This document shows, piece by piece, positions 3,805 through 6,644 of a stretch of DNA of 6,644 nucleotides (position 1 is the first letter of the stretch; every line of letters starts with the position of its first letter). The DNA is taken from the NCBI GenBank assembly GCA_028717025.1, contig JAQUOR010000095.1:1-6644 (forward strand), read 5' to 3'. The notes beneath the pieces were generated by a model. That model had not been told where the DNA came from. It did no database searches and saw only the letters and a list, made by a program, of their open reading frames with translations. The DNA comes from Candidatus Omnitrophota bacterium (GTDB lineage Bacteria; Omnitrophota; Gorgyraeia; Duberdicusellales; 4484-171). A program made the position numbers and the translations under genes.

Positions 3805-6644
3805 ATGTCTAAACGTTCTGAACGTCTCTTATTGGGTGTTTTTTTTGTTGCCGCCGCGGTTTTTTCCATATTTTTATCCACTCGGCCCGCGCTCGCCTAT
3901 CAGGTTAAGCGTGTCATCCGCGGAAATTACAGTATCCCTGTCAATACGGAAATCCGCCAGGTTAATATTAACGTTACCGGCCAATTAGGCGGTACCCCGC
4001 TTGAGCCCGCCAACGCATTTGTCTATGTGACCGGCGTAACACAGCCCGACGATGAGCGTACCTACTCCGACGTGCTTTGCTTGATTGATGATGAGAATTC
4101 CCTTTTGATGGCCCGTACCGCGTCTACCCGCGCCGTGGACGTTTACTATGAGGTGGCGGAGTTTGTTTCGGGAATTACCGTGGTTTCCGGCGTTACTTCC
4201 ATACCGGAATTAGTAAACAGTAAAAATATAACCCTTCCCATATCCTTCGATTTAAATCGCACCGTCGCTATTATTAACTGGAAGTCTTTTGCCCAGTCGA
4301 CCTCAGCCGACGAAAGGAACATTTTCTCTGCCAACCTCACCCGCTCAAATAAACTGGAAATAAAGAGGTCAGAATCTACTTCCGGTTACAACAATGATAT
4401 CGCCTATCAGGTTATCCAGTTTGACCAGGACGTCAAAGCAATCCAAAATACCACTGCAATGCCCACCAACTATAATGTTTCGAATGTAACCGTTAACGCG
4501 GACATGGATAAATCGCTCTTGTTCTTTACGAACCTGCCCGATGCAAACGTAAACGGCGAGGATGGTTCTACTAATTTGCGCGGAAGCCTGATTAATGATA
4601 CAACCGTAAGGTTTCAAAGATATGACCGGACAGGCTCGCTCACTATCTATTCGACGGTACTAAATTTTACCAACCGGGCTTTCGCGCAACAGGGAACCTT
4701 TCTGCCTCTTGCCTCGGGGAGCAGATCGGCAATAACGAACATAACCGTTACCCCGCAATGGGATTTAAGCCGGACCTTTGCCATGCACTCGCTCTCATTA
4801 AACACAACAGCTACGACTGCCGCGGAGAGAGGTTATTCCAGCAGTAACCTTACCGCAAATACAAGTACCACCTATAACATACAGATTTACAGGAACGCTA
4901 CCGGTAGTGCAGCAAACTACGATTACAGCCTCATCGAATTCCCGCCTGTCGACGTAGGCGTTCCTAACGGCGGAGAGAACTGGACCGTGGGCCAGACTAA
5001 GACGATTAACTGGACCTACGCGGATTCCAGCGCGGGACATAATGTCGCGATACGGCTGTGCGACAACGGCTGCGACCAGATTGCCAATTACAACATCAAT
5101 ATTACCGATAGCGTATCTATCGGTACGAACAATAATGGAAGTTATAACTGGGAAATTACCAATGTGGACAAAAATGAGTCGGCTCCGCACGCAAACCCGA
5201 TTAACGGTACTTTACGCGTGGCAGTTATCGATCTGGGTCTTCCCGGCGGCGCAAACCCCAATCAAACCCACCGCAACTGGGATATTTCTAACGCGAATTT
5301 TTCTATTAACGGCAGTATTGATTTGCTCTATCCTGTGGGCGGAGAGACCCTGTATATCGGCGAAGTCAACAATATCCAATGGGCTAAGACCGGAAACTTT
5401 AATTATACGACTTTCAGGATACAGCTCTCTGTTAACGGCGGCTCAACCTGGAGCAATATCACTTCTGCCATAGACCAGGCCAATGTCAGCTGTGATGAGG
5501 AGACCGACGATATTTGCTCCTACCCCTGGACGGTCCCTACCGGTTTTGGCTCGAATTACAAGATACGTGTTTCCATTAATAACAATTATCCTACACCGGT
5601 CAACGATACTTCAGATGCTCCTTTTAGCGTGACCGGGAGTCTTAACCTAACGAGCCCCTTAGGCGGAGAAACCTGGCAGGTAAATGATACAACCCGCTAC
5701 ATCAACTGGACCTCATACGGTAATTTCAACAATACCGGCTTGTACAACATCAACCTTTCTACTAACAGCGGCGGAGCCTACGATAAAATCATTAAAACAG
5801 GTATCAATCATACCGGCAATTGTACCGGTGTCGGAGGAGACACGGGTTATAGCTGTTCCTACGCCTGGAACCCGGTTTGGTATAACTCCAGCGACACGCT
5901 AAGGGCCAAAGTTTTTCTTTCCACTCAGCCCGTTAACGTTACCGACAACTCCACGGATGACTTTGCCATTTTCGGAAAATTAAAAGTGAACTGGCCCAAC
6001 ACCACTGATGTCTGGTACGCTTCATCTAACGGCACGATCAACTGGACGCGCTACGGTAACTGGACCGCGCCAAGCGCTTCATTGGGTAATAATTCCGTCA
6101 ATATCAGTTATTATTTTCTGGCTGATCCCGACACGCAATACCCTATTGTAAATAATACGACCGGCACCTGCGTCGATACTGCCACTTATTCCCATTGTAT
6201 GTATAACTGGACCTTAACGGGTAATGACGTGGGGACCAATCTCAGGATAAATATCTCAAGTGTTCAGTCTGCGGATTTGCAGGTGTTTAACGAATCGGCG
6301 CTCTTTAACAGCTCGGCTTTTGTAACCGTGACCAGGCCTCTGGCAGGGGTCTATCGCATAGGCGATCAGATGAACATCAGCTGGAACATGACCGGCGGTT
6401 ATCCTTCGTCGTGCCTCTGCTATTCGAAGGATAACGGTACGACCTGGCAGCAGATAAGCTTAAATGACACCACCGGCCTGGACAATGCCACCAGCTTCTG
6501 GAATATCAGCGCGGGTAATATTACCTCTAATCCCAGCGTAAATAATTCCTACATCAGGGTAGCTAACGGCACCTGTATCACGCCTCCCCTTGATGACTCT
6601 CCGGCTTTTAAGGTCTACAGTAACCTTACCGTGACCAGGCCCCT
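3805..6644 (+). CDS. Large secreted repeat protein, adhesin/surface-like, sequon-rich (3' end beyond window)
   Basis: One frame runs without a stop from ATG 3805 to the window end, at least 946 codons; an in-frame TAA at 3799-3801 rules out a longer start. Residues 1-31 are a signal peptide with basic N-terminus, hydrophobic core and A-L-A cleavage site. Residues 33-379 hold four diverged ~86-residue units. Residues 384-946 hold Ig-like units beginning P-N-G-G-E-x-W or P-x-G-G-E-T and continuing I-N-W-T, L-S-x-N-G-G-x-x-W, Y-x-W-x-V-P, R-V-x-I, and D-x-S-D-x-x-F-x-I-x-G. This pattern is common in bacterial surface proteins and resembles the Kre9/Knh1-type N-terminal domain family. No catalytic motif is seen. 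Asn is about 13% of the repeat part, and N-x-S/T occurs about 60 times in all. Paired cysteines occur in several repeats. An extracellular or surface-anchored, adhesive or structural role is inferred; the anchoring end is not in the window. Codon pattern and base composition give no break that would suggest recent acquisition. Confidence 0.9.
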   Translation, partial: MSKRSERLLLGVFFVAAAVFSIFLSTRPALAYQVKRVIRGNYSIPVNTEIRQVNINVTGQLGGTPLEPANAFVYVTGVTQPDDERTYSDVLCLIDDENSLLMARTASTRAVDVYYEVAEFVSGITVVSGVTSIPELVNSKNITLPISFDLNRTVAIINWKSFAQSTSADERNIFSANLTRSNKLEIKRSESTSGYNNDIAYQVIQFDQDVKAIQNTTAMPTNYNVSNVTVNADMDKSLLFFTNLPDANVNGEDGSTNLRGSLINDTTVRFQRYDRTGSLTIYSTVLNFTNRAFAQQGTFLPLASGSRSAITNITVTPQWDLSRTFAMHSLSLNTTATTAAERGYSSSNLTANTSTTYNIQIYRNATGSAANYDYSLIEFPPVDVGVPNGGENWTVGQTKTINWTYADSSAGHNVAIRLCDNGCDQIANYNINITDSVSIGTNNNGSYNWEITNVDKNESAPHANPINGTLRVAVIDLGLPGGANPNQTHRNWDISNANFSINGSIDLLYPVGGETLYIGEVNNIQWAKTGNFNYTTFRIQLSVNGGSTWSNITSAIDQANVSCDEETDDICSYPWTVPTGFGSNYKIRVSINNNYPTPVNDTSDAPFSVTGSLNLTSPLGGETWQVNDTTRYINWTSYGNFNNTGLYNINLSTNSGGAYDKIIKTGINHTGNCTGVGGDTGYSCSYAWNPVWYNSSDTLRAKVFLSTQPVNVTDNSTDDFAIFGKLKVNWPNTTDVWYASSNGTINWTRYGNWTAPSASLGNNSVNISYYFLADPDTQYPIVNNTTGTCVDTATYSHCMYNWTLTGNDVGTNLRINISSVQSADLQVFNESALFNSSAFVTVTRPLAGVYRIGDQMNISWNMTGGYPSSCLCYSKDNGTTWQQISLNDTTGLDNATSFWNISAGNITSNPSVNNSYIRVANGTCITPPLDDSPAFKVYSNLTVTRP
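3901..4941 (+). repeat. Four diverged ~86-residue units in the N-terminal part of the giant protein
   Basis: Protein-level repeats, residues about 33-120, 121-206, 207-288 and 289-379. Each ends with a similar strand: VDVYYEVAEF, IAYQVIQF, LTIYSTVLNF, and NYDYSLIEF, whose last Phe are 86, 82 and 91 residues apart. Each begins with a V-x-x-G or Q-x-G-like turn soon followed by an N-x-T strand (N56, N141, N227, N312). DNA identity between units is low, so the duplications are old. I do not recognise a named domain. Confidence 0.6.
4954..6644 (+). repeat. Ig-like 'P-x-GGE-x-W / INWT' tandem units in the giant protein
   Basis: Protein-level repeats, residues about 384-503, 504-611, 612-724, 725-839, 840-938, and the start of a sixth at 939. 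Units 1-3 keep the P-x-GGE start; units 4 and 5 have lost it (W-P-N-T-T-D-V-W and R-P-L-A-G-V-Y) but keep the I-N-W-T or I-S-W-N strand. Linkers such as D-T-S-D-A-P-F-S-V-T-G separate units. The 14 bases ACCGTGACCAGGCC occur at the start of unit 5 (6325-6338) and of unit 6 (6628-6641). Confidence 0.82.

Noticed and set aside
4798..5190. 130-codon frame on the minus strand
   Set aside because: It is a shadow of the giant gene: no ribosome site, no recognisable domain, and the + frame shows clear repeat motifs throughout.
5042..5473. 143-codon + strand frame in another phase
   Set aside because: It overlaps the Ig-like repeats in a different phase, has no ribosome site and an implausible Thr/Ile-rich composition produced by the repeat codons.

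Overview
The window reads as a piece of chromosome from an uncultured Gram-negative-type bacterium, all coded on the + strand. Evidence for a bacterium: strong Shine-Dalgarno sites, cleavable signal peptides, an intrinsic terminator with a U-tract, and a SurA-like periplasmic chaperone. The style of the proteins (coiled-coil plus TPR, small secreted beta proteins, a large 'P-x-GGE-x-W ... INWT' repeat protein) resembles Omnitrophota/PVC-type genomes. That placement is an inference from style, not from a marker gene.

Layout. Positions 2-1045 hold the 3' part of a membrane-anchored coiled-coil/TPR protein, cut by the window edge. Four bases later, with its Shine-Dalgarno site inside the end of that gene, starts a secreted SurA/parvulin-like chaperone (1050-2141). 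A 269-base gap follows, with an AT-only block, a possible promoter and a GC-rich palindromic repeat element. Next is a small exported beta-rich protein (2411-2932) with a very strong ribosome binding site. A 326-base gap (2933-3258) carries a clear rho-independent terminator and a second copy, apparently inverted, of the same kind of palindromic element. Then comes a small exported protein with an OB-like/DUF5666-like core and an acidic tail (3259-3744). From 3805 to the window end runs one uninterrupted reading frame of at least 946 codons, with no stop inside the window.

This last gene is the most remarkable part. It starts with a signal peptide, continues with four diverged ~86-residue units that each end in an aromatic 'Y-x-V-x-x-F'-like strand, then switches to Ig-like ~100-120-residue units of the 'P-x-GGE-x-W ... 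I-N-W-T' type (five complete and the start of a sixth). By hand count it carries about 60 N-x-S/T sequons in 946 residues, against about 6 in the ~1040 residues of the other four proteins. Three consecutive repeats carry a close cysteine pair just before a conserved Y-x-W. It looks like a large, possibly glycosylated and disulfide-braced surface or adhesin-like protein.

How the genes may work together (inference): every product is membrane-anchored or exported, so this is an envelope locus. The coiled-coil/TPR protein and the chaperone are translationally coupled and could serve envelope assembly. The big repeat protein is separated by a weak terminator-like signal and has its own consensus -10 box only nine bases before its ATG, with no Shine-Dalgarno, so it may be expressed from a nearly leaderless transcript. 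No RNA genes, CRISPR arrays or transposases were seen.
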